A DNA stretch of 64,000 nucleotides from Macrostomum hystrix (Eukaryota > Platyhelminthes > Macrostomidae). Of this stretch, positions 35,111 to 47,200 are shown piece by piece (within the stretch, counting starts at the first letter, position 1; each line of letters starts with the position of its first letter). Location of the stretch: assembly GCA_950097015.1 (NCBI GenBank), contig CATNEN010000007.1:1674001-1738000 (forward strand). Direction: 5' to 3'. The position numbers and the translations under genes were made by a program. The notes under the pieces were generated by a model. That model saw only the letters and a program-made list of their open reading frames with translations. It was not told where the DNA came from and searched no databases.

Positions 35111-35706
35111 ATTCAGAGCATCTGGCTGTAATTGCAGACCTCAGAGCATCTGGCTGTAATTGCAGACCTTGAGAGCATCTGGCTGTAATTGCAGACCTTC
35201 AGAGCATCTGGCTGTAATTGCAGACCTCAGAGCATCTGGCTGTAATTGCAGACCTTCAGAGCATCTGGCTGTAATTGCAGACCTTCAGAGCATCTGGCTG
35301 TAATTGCAGACCTTGAGAGCATCTGGCTGTAATTGCAGACCTTCAGAGCATCTGGCTGTAGTTCCAGACCTTCAGAGCATCTGGCTGTAATTGCAGACCT
35401 TCAGAGCATCTGGCTGTAATTGCGGACCTACAGAGCATCTGGCTGTAATTGCAGACCTACAGAGCATCTGGCTGTAATTGCAGACCTTCAGAGCATCTGG
35501 CTGTAATTCCAGACCTTCAGGGCGTCTGGCTGTAATTGCAGACCTTCAGAGCATCTGGCTGTAATTGCAGACCTTCAGAGCATCTGGCTGTAATCGCAGA
35601 CCTTCAGAGCATCTGGCTGTAATTGCAGACCTTCAGAGCATCTGGCTGTAATTGCAGACCTTCAGAGCATCTGGCTGTAATTGCAGACCTTCAGAGCATC
35701 TGGCTG
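35111..35706. repeat. 28-30 bp minisatellite
   Basis: About 20 copies of TTCAGAGCATCTGGCTGTAA followed by TTGCAGACC, with small variants. There are no spacers between units, so despite the unit length this is not a CRISPR-like array. Confidence 0.95.
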
Positions 35707-36128
35707 TTGTTCTTTGTAGGCTGTTTATTATTCACTTTAAGTATGTCAAACCGAAATATGTTCACTAGACAATTATTATGCAACGATATATCCTGTGTCT
35801 ACGAAATATCTGGGCGTTTACTAAATAAATAACGTAAATAAAAGGACTTACAATGTATGGCAATAATAATTGAATAACAATTAAGTTACACAAGCACGTA
35901 TGTAAACCATTAAACAATGCAGAGCAATCTGCAAGTGTTGATATGTGCTTGCATTTTTATAACTTTCGTCGAGATAAAAATTTATCTTATTTTAGGATGA
36001 AGCATAGGGATGAAGACAGTGCATGCATGAGACTTTCTTTCATTGATCTTATTAATGCCAATAAGTACATTGTCTATGGTAAAATCTGCATTAATATTAT
36101 ATTTAAGAAATTGAACGCGAACTTTATA

Positions 36129-36737
36129 TAGCTTTTGTCAGGCTATCTCAGCGAATGGGCATTCAAACTCAGCCAGCCCATCTTGTCACTGCGGTTTTTT
36201 TACAGAAGCTGCTAACTTTTACCATAGACATGCATTTTATGGTAAAATAGCTGGTGGCCGACCTGGTGGAGTCACCTGCGTGGAATGGCGCATTTTTCTG
36301 CTGGAGCGAGTGGGCCGAGATTCTTTGCAAGTTGTGACGCCAATGAAGTTATCCAGCTGGGAAATTCACTGCAACCGGAGCTTCCCACAATGCATCCAGG
36401 GGGTACCTTTCAACTAAACTGAAATAGCCTGTTAACTGATCGTCTCTGGTCAAGCCATTTTCAAAGCTTGCTTTGTATATCCCATCCCATACTCTGTTCT
36501 CTGTTACCTAGTTTTTCTCTTGTAAAAAGACTGTTTAAAATATGTTAACAAAACTATCGACCGATAACATAGAACTTATATGTTTTTCTGAGATTGCTCG
36601 TCCCAAGCTGAGATAGCATGGTCCTAAAATGCATGTCTATGGTAAAAATTAGCAGCTTCAGTAAAAAAACAGCTGTGACAAAAGATGGGCTGGCTGAGTT
36701 TGAATGCCCATAGGCTGAGATAGCCTGACAAAAGCTA
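36129..36737. mobile_element. MITE with about 110-bp terminal inverted repeats and TA duplication
   Basis: Left arm 36129-36238 and right arm 36626-36737 are inverted copies with a handful of mismatches. Both begin TAGCTTTTGTCAGGCTATCT and run through CATTCAAACTCAGCCAGCCC. TA flanks both ends (36127-36128 and 36738-36739), as for Tc1/mariner-like insertions. The 390-bp centre has no transposase frame. Confidence 0.88.
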
Positions 36738-36841
36738 TACTATCCGAGTGTCAGACAGACAAACAATTTTATAAACTTTTAATCTATTGTTAAGGTCGTT
36801 ACGATCAAAAGTAATCAATTCAGCCGCGATCAGTGCCCACT

Positions 36842-37215
36842 ATGGCGAAACTTCGGCTGCCAGAAAACCCTGCAGTGCCGCTATTATTGGGAATTATTCT
36901 GTCTTTAATCACAGCAACTTCCTCCAGTACGTGCAGTTCAGAAGACAGCGACACCTACACGAGCATCAGTGAGCTGAACAAGCTGAAATCATTGCTAAAC
37001 TAATTCGTGGATCATTTTTCTTGATAAGTACGTACGTTATAAAAATTGCAGCTAAACTGATGGAACGAGAGCTACCGCTAGAGATTTTACTTTTTCTTCC
37101 TGGCATGGTATTCAGCGTTGTCGTCCTTTTCTGTCTAATTTACTTGGCCGTCTTCATTCGGGGACCACTGCTTCACGCAGAGTTTGATAGCCAGTTCCCA
37201 ACGCATCTGCGATGA
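36842..37215 (+). CDS. Small secreted-leader, single-span membrane protein, two exons
   Basis: Exon 1 is 36842-36968 and exon 2 is 37052-37215. The donor ATCA/GTGAGC and acceptor ATTGCAG/CT join in frame across an 83-bp intron. The product is 96 residues. Residues 13-26 (VPLLLGIILSLITA) look like the core of a signal peptide. A short Ser/Thr/Asp-rich segment (TCSSEDSDTYTS) follows, then ELPLEILLFLPG leading into a strong membrane span (VFSVVVLFCLIYLAVFI, residues about 62-79) and a short tail ending FPTHLR. I do not recognise the family. Without the splice, exon 1 reads on only to a stop at codon 54. The gene starts about 100 bases after the MITE. Expression is unproven. Confidence 0.45.
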
Positions 37216-39716
37216 GTCTATATATATGCATGGCTGCTCACGCAATTTAGCTAGCCACTCGAATCAACAGATCCAGTTCGTTAATGTTCAGAGATTGGTT
37301 TGTTAAATCTCTCTTTCGTTGATTTGTTCAACTACTTGTACTTGTGCATGTAATATGTATTAGACTTGGACCACACTTTATACGTGCACGATTGACATGC
37401 ACATAGATAATGCAATGACTTTTACATGCGAATTAACATAATACATATCCTTCAGTGTGTCGATAAAATTCTCGCATGAATGACCAAAAATTAGTTTCTA
37501 ATCTGACTCTGATAGTCAGATGGCCTTGATAACCTTGATGACCTGCAGGTTATCTAGGTTTTTGATCAAGGTTATGACCTGCAGGTTTTTCGGAATGGCT
37601 TTCGCGTTACAGCAATGACCTAATATTGCTAGCTATGTAATAATTTCCTTGTTTTCTGTCCTTTTTTGCGAAATCTACGAGAGATGATCACATAAGATGT
37701 TTAGAGTTTCGGCAACGTAAAAACTTACAGTATGCGTATTCTATAGACAACTTTTTATATATATTTGCACCTTTAGGGTTTTCGAAAAATTAGTTAAATA
37801 CAAAAACACCGGACTTGCAGCGTTTTACGCTCTAACTTGTAATTTCGCGTAATTGTAATTTAAATGTTTTTCGGAATGGCTTTCGCCTTTCGCAATAGCA
37901 AGAGATAGGCTATGTACTATGGGCTAGACAATAAATATCTCTTTTGCTTAAGCCTAAACTTGATATAAAATATTTATTAACATCCAAGAAATATAAACTT
38001 GCTACGTTTTGCTCGATTCAAATTTAGATACTACTTGAAGTATTTTTAAACTTATTACATATCTGAGACAGAATAGCCATAGGAATATCGTTTGTTGCAT
38101 ATAAATACGATAATCTATAATATCTTACAACGAGGACAACTAATATAAAGAAAAAATGTTATATGAGCAAGTATAAGCTTATTACTAAACATGTCAATGT
38201 TTTTGTCCTGCTGTAGGGCATAGGCTTATGTTATAGTTTTATCTATCTCATGTAAACTATCTCATGTAAGGTCTATCTCATGTAAACGAGCAACTAAATA
38301 ATGCTGATTGAACTGAATAGTATACAGCCAGGATATAGCTAAAGTTGTAGTAGTATTTTTGTGACATCATTTTTAGTGATTATGTGCTTTCTAGTGACAG
38401 TTCCAGGCATATTCAGCCAGTCAGGGAGGGACATGCCAACATGGCAAGTATAGGCCTAGGCCTATACTAGGAAATGTTTTGGATGGGGCCCACACATGAT
38501 AGGCAAAATGCTAATTGCATACTTACTTGTGTTTTGAAACATATCTTAGGTACTATTTTTCATTTACAAATAAAATAGTAGGCCAAGCCTAGGCCCTTTA
38601 AAAACTAGGCCTGTTATTTATATTTTTCAACTATTTAAATCAAGAATCGTAAGCATTTCAGTGTATACTTGTTATTGACTTTTAGACAATTTTTTGCTTT
38701 GCTACATTTAATTTTTTTGCAACTTTCTTGCAGGCCAATGCCTTGTGTTGTATGTGTACTTCATTTCTAACTGATAGATTTCAAGTCTTACAATGGATTA
38801 CAAAATTTGGTTGTTATATGGCTAAACACCCACTTCAACAAAATAGTAGGTCCCCCAAGGACCCCTATGTGGACCACATGATGCAACAATCTACACAATT
38901 CACAAACATCATTTAGAGGTCATAGGCAATGTATGGCACTAGTGACACTTTTTAAGACTTATCTGAATGAGTACCTAGGCCTATAGGCTATAGTATTAAG
39001 TCTACCCATAGAACCAGTTTAGCAAATTCCTATATTAGGTTGCCTACCAGTACTGAAAACTACTAACACATTTACAACCATGTTACTGTATTTCTAATCC
39101 TAATTCCTAAGCATTTAGAATAAAAAAATTAAAAAAATAAATTATGTAAAATTGGATATTGCTAACTTTTAAAGTTTAAAATATTTAATTGGATGCTTCA
39201 ATGTTAAGGTCTCAGGCTGCTCTTTGTCATGTGGAATGTGTGGTACAAGGTCAATCATCTACTTTAATTGGCCTATCAGTCACTAGCTCAATAAAGGAGA
39301 GAGCAAACAGGTTCATCAACAGGCTCAGCTGCAATGGCAGCTAACTCAGCATCATGCTTGAGGTCAGGAGCTGAAGACTGACAGATAGCATATAGCTAGG
39401 AAAAGTCTTCTTGGCATATTAGCTGCTGGTACTCTTCATGAATGAAGGCAAACAAAGAAATTGTTTTAAAAAATTTGCTTATCATCGTTTCAGCTGCAAT
39501 AAACCCTAGCTTGTCACATAGAGCTCACAAAAATACTATGTTGCAGCAAAACTCCTCTCTAAAGAGTACTAGGAAGAGTACTTATGCTTCTCAGATACAA
39601 AAATATGTTCATAAAATTTGATCTCTGTGCTCAGGATTGAAAGCTTTTTCTGGCAATGTAAATTGTCAAAACCCACTACCCTATACTATGTAGGGATGCT
39701 ACATAATATTTGCTCC
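37216..39716. other. AT-rich intergenic DNA
   Basis: No exon is supported. TTTTTCGGAATGGCTTTCGC occurs twice, near 37587 and 37867. AGGCCT/CCTAGG motifs cluster at 38450-39000. Confidence 0.5.
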
Positions 39717-39724
39717 AGGGGCAG

Positions 39725-40005
39725 CATACATGCGCAACACCCGGCCGACCCAGCCGAACCGGCCGGGTGAAACGAGGGCCAAGCAAGGTAAGTCGCAAAA
39801 ACCAATCGTCCAAGCGCCAAAAAATCAAAGGGGGGACCAAGGGACAAAAAAGGAAGGCGTGAAGAAAAGGAAAAAGGGGAGAGAAAAAGAGAGCAAATGA
39901 GAGCAAACTAAGTCGTAAATAGAGCAATGAAACAAACTAAGTCGCAAATGAGAGCAAAAACTAAGTCGCAAGGCCGGCTAAGATTTGGGAGGTTGCGCAT
40001 GTATG
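39725..40005. mobile_element. 281-bp MITE with 14-bp inverted termini and 8-bp target duplication
   Basis: CATACATGCGCAAC at 39725-39738 and its exact reverse complement at 39992-40005 define the ends. AGGGGCAG directly abuts both sides (39717-39724 and 40006-40013). An 8-bp duplication is typical of hAT elements (also P elements). The interior is GC-rich on the left and has several ACTAAGTCGCAA-type repeats on the right. There is no coding capacity. Confidence 0.88.
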
Positions 40006-40013
40006 AGGGGCAG

Positions 40014-40836
40014 TGTCAGTGAGTTACAGAGTAGTGAGTATAAGTCAAATTCAGCACTTACAGAAATACAGAATTACAGAATCCCAAATTACAGAATCAA
40101 TGCTGCCAACATGAACACAAATCATGGAGTCAGCAAGTCACAATTAGCTCATTGCAAACAATGCACAAATATTGTGGATCATTCATTTGTGCCAGTAACT
40201 CAGGTTGGAATATGAAACAGAAAAGGATACACCATGCAGACTAGATCTGATGTTTATAATATTATATGTATTTTCATAGTCTAATAAAAAGATTCAAATT
40301 CATTCATGCTCCCCAGTAAATAAACAAAAGTTATATTTTCTGCTAAAAAAAGAAATAGTTTGTCTTTCTTACAGTAAATGAATGTCATCACTGTTATTTA
40401 TATTTTTATTAAACTGTTTTTAAGAAATAAAAGATGTATATTTAAAAAATCCTATTTTATAAAAATCAAAAGTCTAATGTTTTGGCTAGTTAAGTGTGAA
40501 AGCACCCTATTTATTTTCTTCAGTTCAACTTCAGCTCTTTAGATTTGAAAAATCAAAATTTGTAGCTATTAATAAACAAATTAAAAGGAAAGTGTTTAAA
40601 CTTAAAATAGGTCCTAATTCTTTAAAAAAATCGTGGGGATCTTTTTTTTTACTTACTACTATTATAAGTAGTGTGTATTGGATTGGAATTCTGATTAGGC
40701 TTACTAATTCCTTCTGTTGTGCAGAAGGAAACAATCTCTCTGTCTTTTCCTTTGTACACGTCCCTTTGTTGACATGCATCTCTCGAATTCGCCAATCTTT
40801 CATTCCCATCGGCCAGGGCAGCGAAGGAATTGATTG

Positions 40837-40840
<4 letters not shown>
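40014..40840. other. AT-rich gap
   Basis: No exon or repeat recognised. Confidence 0.4.

Positions 40841-40908
<68 letters not shown>
40841..40908. repeat. (GT)n microsatellite, about 33 units
   Basis: Uninterrupted alternating GT, about 390 bases before the DAGL start codon. Such tracts can form Z-DNA. Confidence 0.98.
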
Positions 40909-41120
40909 TTGATTTTACTAAAGCTATTTTTAGCCCCGCTGTGTTCAATGCACAGTAGATGCATGCCGCTCAGAAAGCAGTGAACTGAATCGAGGCCATG
41001 GGGGTTGGGCTGGATTAAGGGAAGAGGAAGAGGAAGGCAGCTGATTGGAAGGGAATAGGGAAGCTAGTGCTGTCTCTGTCACCCACCCCAGCATGTCCTA
41101 AGCGCCCTCAGTGCGCTGCC

Positions 41121-41131
41121 TATATATCAAG
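41121..41131 (+). promoter_or_regulatory. TATA-like box before the diacylglycerol lipase gene
   Basis: TATATATCAAG lies 174 bases before the ATG at 41295. Position and sequence are suitable; no initiator was confirmed. Confidence 0.35.
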
Positions 41132-41294
41132 CGAGCAGGATGCATCTCTTAGACAGGGAGTTACACAGGACAAAATCTCCAGTAAATTTGCATCCCCGGT
41201 TTAGTTGGGATTTGAAAAAAAAGAATTTGGGGAGACAATCCAGGACTCTTCCTTCCAATAAAAAAACTAAATATTGGCCAATTCTGACTACAAA

Positions 41295-44200
41295 ATGCCC
41301 GGCCTCGTGCTGTTTCGTCGTCGTTGGGCCATTGGCAGCGACGATATGGTGGTGCCCGGAGCACTGCTGCTCTTCTACCACCTCGTGCTGTGAGTTGCTC
41401 AGCCTAGTTCGAGCTTCCTGTTATTAGTCTTGTGCTCCCCTGCTTTGAAACATTTAGCTCATATACACAGAAAAGCAGTTGCACCTAGCCAGATTTTCCT
41501 TGCATCCGCGTTGGTCCCCTCGCGCACTTACTTGCTTTATTAACTATTCATAGACCGTTATCTGCGCGTCATATTTACTTGCATAAGAAACTGGCTTTTC
41601 ACACCTTAAGTTCAGTTTTGACCGATGAGGCTATCTGCTTCTCAGGACTCTTATCTACTGAGTTTTTACAGGCCAGAATTCTGCTTGGGGGATTTTAGAC
41701 CCTAAAGCCCACAACCTAGGATTTAGGTTGCAATGTCAGACCATTCAGCCTTCGAATTCAGAGTCAGGATCTTGGTTGAGATGTTAATAATATTAATAAA
41801 TGCAGAAGTGCTGTGGGCAATGGCACATCATTTAGTGACACTAGACCGGCAGCCAGAGAGAAGGCAATTCTGCCCATTTCGCTGACTCCTGAACACACAC
41901 GCACGCAGGTGTGCACACCTGCCCTGACTTTCTCATCGTCAGGCAGTGTACAGTCTCACTGTGCCTTGGAGGTTGGCCCTCAAGGGCGTAAATTGCCACA
42001 AATAAATGTGGCATCGCCGTGGAATCAATCTCAGGCAAATTGGTGCCCATAGGCAAACGAGTTAACCGCTCTGCCACCGACCCCCGGGTTGGGGTGTTAG
42101 ATCTCATGTAGTGTCCAAGACAGAATTTTTTAGTTTATACCTAAACAGTGTCTGAGACGAGTTTGTATTTAATGATTAGATAACATCAGCTGGCTAAACA
42201 CCGAATTCGAATTATTATAACTTGAGGTCAAAATATAGATTCCAAATATATTATCAAACCTTGGTGTCACTACAATAGGTTTGTGCTGATCAATCAATCA
42301 ATTGATCAATTCTAGTGTTTATCAGAGCCAACATTAAGCTGAACTGAATAAAACATTTCAGCGCATGCCTATTCATAGCCATCTCCGTGGTGGCTCGACA
42401 CTCCGCATGGCAGTCCGCTTCAGACAATGCGACTGTCATTGTTTTACCAACTGGTGTCAACAATCGCAGCTTGACTATGGATGGGTGCCGATTCTCTATG
42501 CAGGTGTACTCACTGATTTACCTGGCCATAATCTGCCTGTGCCTAATAGTGGAAGCGCTGATTGTTCGCTACAGCCTGCTGGGGTCTGTACTGTATATGG
42601 CCGATGCTAGGCAACCAATTGTCAACTTGCTCTACTGTCGTTTGGGTGAGAAAAATTAATGTAAAATCCGGTGAAGTAGCAGTCACAGAAATCTTTTTGC
42701 TTTAGGCTGCGGGTACAGGCGCATCATTTGGTGACAATAGCCTGCAGCCAGCGAGGAGGCAATCCCATCCCGTTAACTCCCGAGTACACAGGCACACACT
42801 CACACAGGTGTGTACATCTGCCCTGACTTTCTCATCGTCAGACAGTGTACACTCTCACTGTGATTTTAAGGGCGTAAATTGATCAATAGGCACCAAAGTC
42901 TCTCAGCGGCAGCACCCAAATTAATTATGGCCTCGCTGCGGAATCGAACTCAGGGACCTCAGATGCGAGAGGCAAATGCGTTTAAAACAGAAAGTGCAAG
43001 TTAGATGCTTTATTACTTTAAATCAGGAAAGTTTATGTTAAACTGGAAACGAAGTATTGCTTTTTATATTGATCTGTTCCTTTGTTCAGTTCTCTTGCTA
43101 CTGGAGTTAACCTGGCTTGGCTGTGGAATAGCTCAACTATGCAAGCTAAATCAAAGCTCACCGGAATGCTCCAATAGTTTGTGGCCTGTGCGAGCTGTGA
43201 CAGGTGAGTTTCTGCATCATTGATTCGCATTATAAAAATATTCTGCTTTACTTAAAATTTCCTCTGTCGAGATTCAACCTTAGCAAGAGTCTTTGAAATA
43301 TTGAGCACAGCAAATTGCAATACATAGCTTGCCCTCGGATTTAAAGAGAGCTTTTTCTCAAAAAATGTTCTGTTGCTAGGTATACCTTCAATAAATGTAA
43401 ATCAATTTCGAAATGGAATTTTCTGCCAATCATTTTTTTAATTATATATTTCAAATCACATTGCCGACGAGCACAGAGCACTGAGTACAGAAAATTGCGA
43501 CGGCGGGCGTCAGACAGAGACGGGTATGACAGAGGGGTGTGACTGAAGGGTGTGACAAGAAGGGTGTGACAAAGAAGGGTGTGATACAGAGAAGGGTGTG
43601 ACAGAGAGGGGTGTGATACAGAGAAGGATGAGATACAGAGAAGGGTGTGAAAGAGAAGGGTGTGACAGAGAGGGGTGTGATACAGAGAAGGGTGTGATAC
43701 AGAGAAGGGTGTGATACAGAGAAGGGTGTGATACAGAGAAGGGTGTGATACAGAGAAGGGTGTGATACAGAGAAGGGTGTGATACAGAGAAGGGTGTGAC
43801 AGAGAAGGGTGTGACAGAGAAGGGTGTGATACAGAGAAGGGTGTGACAGAGAAGGGTGTGATACAGAGAAGGGTGTGATACAGAGAAGGGTGTGATACAG
43901 AGAAGGGTGTGACAGAGAGGGGTGTGACAGAGAGGGGTGTGATACAGAGAAGGGTGTGACAGAGAGGGGTGTGATACAGAGAAGGGTGTGACAGAGAGGG
44001 GTGTGATACAGATAAGGGTGTGATACAGAGAAGGGTGTGACAGAGAAGGGTGTGACAGAGAAGGGTGTGATACAGAGAAGGGTGTGACAGAGAGGGGTGT
44101 GATACAGAGAAGGGTGTGATACAGAGAAGGGTGTGATACAGAGAAGGGTGTGACAGAGAGGGGTGTGATACAGAGAAGGGTGTGACAGAGAGGGGTGTGA

Positions 44201-47200
44201 TACAGATAAGGGTGTGATACAGAGAAGGGTGTGACAGAGAAGGGTGTGACAGAGAAGGGTGTGATACAGAGAAGGGTGTGACAGAGAGGGGTGTGATACA
44301 GAGAAGGGTGTGATACAGAGAAGGGTGTGATACAGAGAAGGGTGTGACAGAGAGGGGTGTGATACAGAGAAGGGTGTGACAGAGAAGGGTGTGATACAAA
44401 GGGGTGTGATACAGAGAAGGGTGTGATACAGAGAAGGTTGTGACAGAGCGGTGTGAGAAAAGGGTGTGAAGAGAAGGGTGCAATATAGAGAGGGTGAGAT
44501 GAAGAGGGTGTGACGGGCAAGGTGATTAAGTTTTGAAGATTGCTTAGATAATTAGCTGGTTTTATATTAGATTTTAGCTGTAAATGAAATTATACTGCAA
44601 GGCTATTTTGAGAAGACTTATGGAACTGAAGAGAGCAGTTAATCGGTAATGAAAAGCAATTTAGCAGACAAAAGTGAGACATTTTTTTCATTTATCTCGC
44701 TATAGCTGCCTATAAATTTTTCAAAGTTACAGCATGAGTTTCTAATACTATAGCTGATGCAGAATCCGAACTTGCAACTTCCATGCCCCCTCACTCAGTA
44801 ATAGTCAGTATAAACTGTTCGGCCATGCTTCTAATGCTGCTGTCGGTTTGGTGCGCCTTCGATCAGTCTGGTCGTGTTTGGCTTAGACTGCGGCCAGCGA
44901 AGCCTGCTGCTGCTGCTGCTGCAACTGCGAATTCGTTGCATATCGTCGATTCAACAGATCACACTGCTGTTGCTATGCGCCGGATATCATCTTTTGCTAG
45001 GCGCAACAGTTGGAAACAGAGGTGAGAATTTTTTCGACCGTTTAATAAACGATTGGCCTCGGGCTAAGACTCCACCCAGAGCTTCGTGACCAACAGTTCG
45101 GGAGTTAGAATCTTGGCCCAATGGAAAACTATTGTTATTCTTGCTAAAAGTACGAGTATTAATTGGCTCACTGCAGAGATGCCCTGGTGCAGTATGAGCA
45201 CATCTGGGACCAGCGCTTTCGCCGCCTATTCTGCTGTCTCAACGGAGACGATAGGAATGCTCAGGCCACGTTTCGCGACATTGCCAGGCTATTCTCGGAG
45301 TTCTTCCGCGATCTAGACGTGGTGCCGTCGGATGTGCTGGCCGGCCTAGTCCTGCTTAGGCGGTATCAGAAGGAGAGGGCCCGCATGGCGCTCAAGGTTA
45401 GTGAGCCGCTGTCGCACTTTTGTGAGTTGATTTTGAGCACTTTGCCTGCATCTCACCCTGTATCTTCCTGCATCTCACTCGGTATCTCCCTACATCTCAC
45501 CCAATATCTCCCTACATCTCACCTGGTATCACCCTGCATCTCACCCTGTATATCCCTGCATCTCACTAGGTATCTCCCTACATCTCACCCAATATCTCCC
45601 TGCATCTCACTCAGTATCTCCCTGCATCTCACTAGGTATCTCCCTACATCTCACCCTGTATCTCCCTGCATCTCACTAGGTATCTCCCTATATCTCACCC
45701 AATATCTCCCTGCATCTCACTCAGTATCTCCCTGCATCTCACCTGGTATCACCCTGCATCTCACCCTGTATCTCCCTGCATCTCACTAGGTATCTCCCTA
45801 CATCTCACCCAATATCTCCCTGCATCTCACTCAGTATCTCCCTGCATCTCATCTGGTATCACCCTGCATCTCACCCTGTATCTCCCTGCATCTCACTAGG
45901 TATCTCCCTACATCTCACCCAATATCTCCCTGCATCTCACTCAGTATCTCCCTACATCTCACCCAATATCTCCCTGAATCTCACCCGGTATCTCCTGCAT
46001 CTCACTAGGTATCTCCCTGCATCTCACCCGGTGTCGCCCTGCATCTCACTCTGTATCTCCCCGCATCTCACCCGGTGTCGCCCTGCATCTCACCCGGTGT
46101 CACCCTGCATCTCACTCAATATCTCCCTGCATCTCACCCGGTATCTCCCTGTATCTAACCCTAGTATCTCCCACCACTGCAGTGTTTGCCAATCACATTT
46201 TCCAGAGCAGATCAGCCGACATTCAGGCCTTCATGTCCGGCCGTCCGGTGCTGCCCAGCACGCGATTTCTTTACGCTGACAGCCAGGCAGCTGCCGATCT
46301 GCTTCCGGAGCTCGTGTTTGGAATGAAGCTGGCTCTGGCAGCTTACGGTTGCCCAATGCTGGCCTACACAACTAACTGCTGCTGCCTGCTCTGCCACCTC
46401 AGGTCCTGCGCCAAAGGAGGCAGGTGAGTGCAGATTTCTTCAATGTGATGAGGAGTTCGGTGACTCACGCCCAGAGTTCCACTCCCAGCATTCCACTATT
46501 CTGTGAGTCACTCCCACCATTCCACTATTCTGTGAGTCACTCCCACCATTCCACTATTCTGTGAGTCACTCCCAGCATTCCACTATTCTGTGAGTCACTC
46601 CCACCATTCCACTATTCTGTGAGTCACTCCCAGCATTCCACTATTCTGTGAGTCACTCCCACCATTCCACTATTCTGTGAGTCACTCCCACCATTCCACT
46701 ATTCTGTGAGTCACTCCCACCATTCCACTATTCTGTGAGTCACTCCCAGCATTCCACTATTCTGTGAGTCACTCCCACCATTCCACTATTCTGTGAGTCA
46801 CTCCCAGCATTCCACTATTCTGTGAGTCACTCCCACCATTCCACTATTCTGTGAGTCACTCCCACCATTCCACTATTCTGTGAGTCACTCCCAGCATTCC
46901 ACTATTCTGTGAGTCACTCCCACCATTCCACTATTCTGTGAGTCACTCCCAGCATTCCACTATTCTGTGAGTCACTCCCACCATTCCACTATTCTGTGAG
47001 TCACTCCCAGCATTCCACTATTCTGTGAGTCACTCCTTTATGGTTTTTGTATGAATCCTAAAAGACAAGCTATCTTATTTCAGTCCAATCATCGGCGGCC
47101 GGTGCTGTTGCTCCACCTTCTGTCGTGGCGACCGTGGCGCCACCGCCCGGGCCAGTGTGGAAGCCCTGCTTCGACGCAGCGGCATCGGACCGGACGATTT

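Noticed and set aside
35111-35706. Regular 29-bp repeats resembling a CRISPR array
   Set aside because: Units are contiguous with no unique spacers, the setting is eukaryotic, and there are no cas-like genes.
40649-40948. Frames ending in poly-Cys/Val or poly-Thr/His
   Set aside because: They translate the (GT)n microsatellite.
43341-44520. 380- and 336-codon minus-strand frames rich in Ser/His/Leu/Pro
   Set aside because: They translate the DAGL intron 3 minisatellite in antisense; two overlapping frames are open for the same reason.
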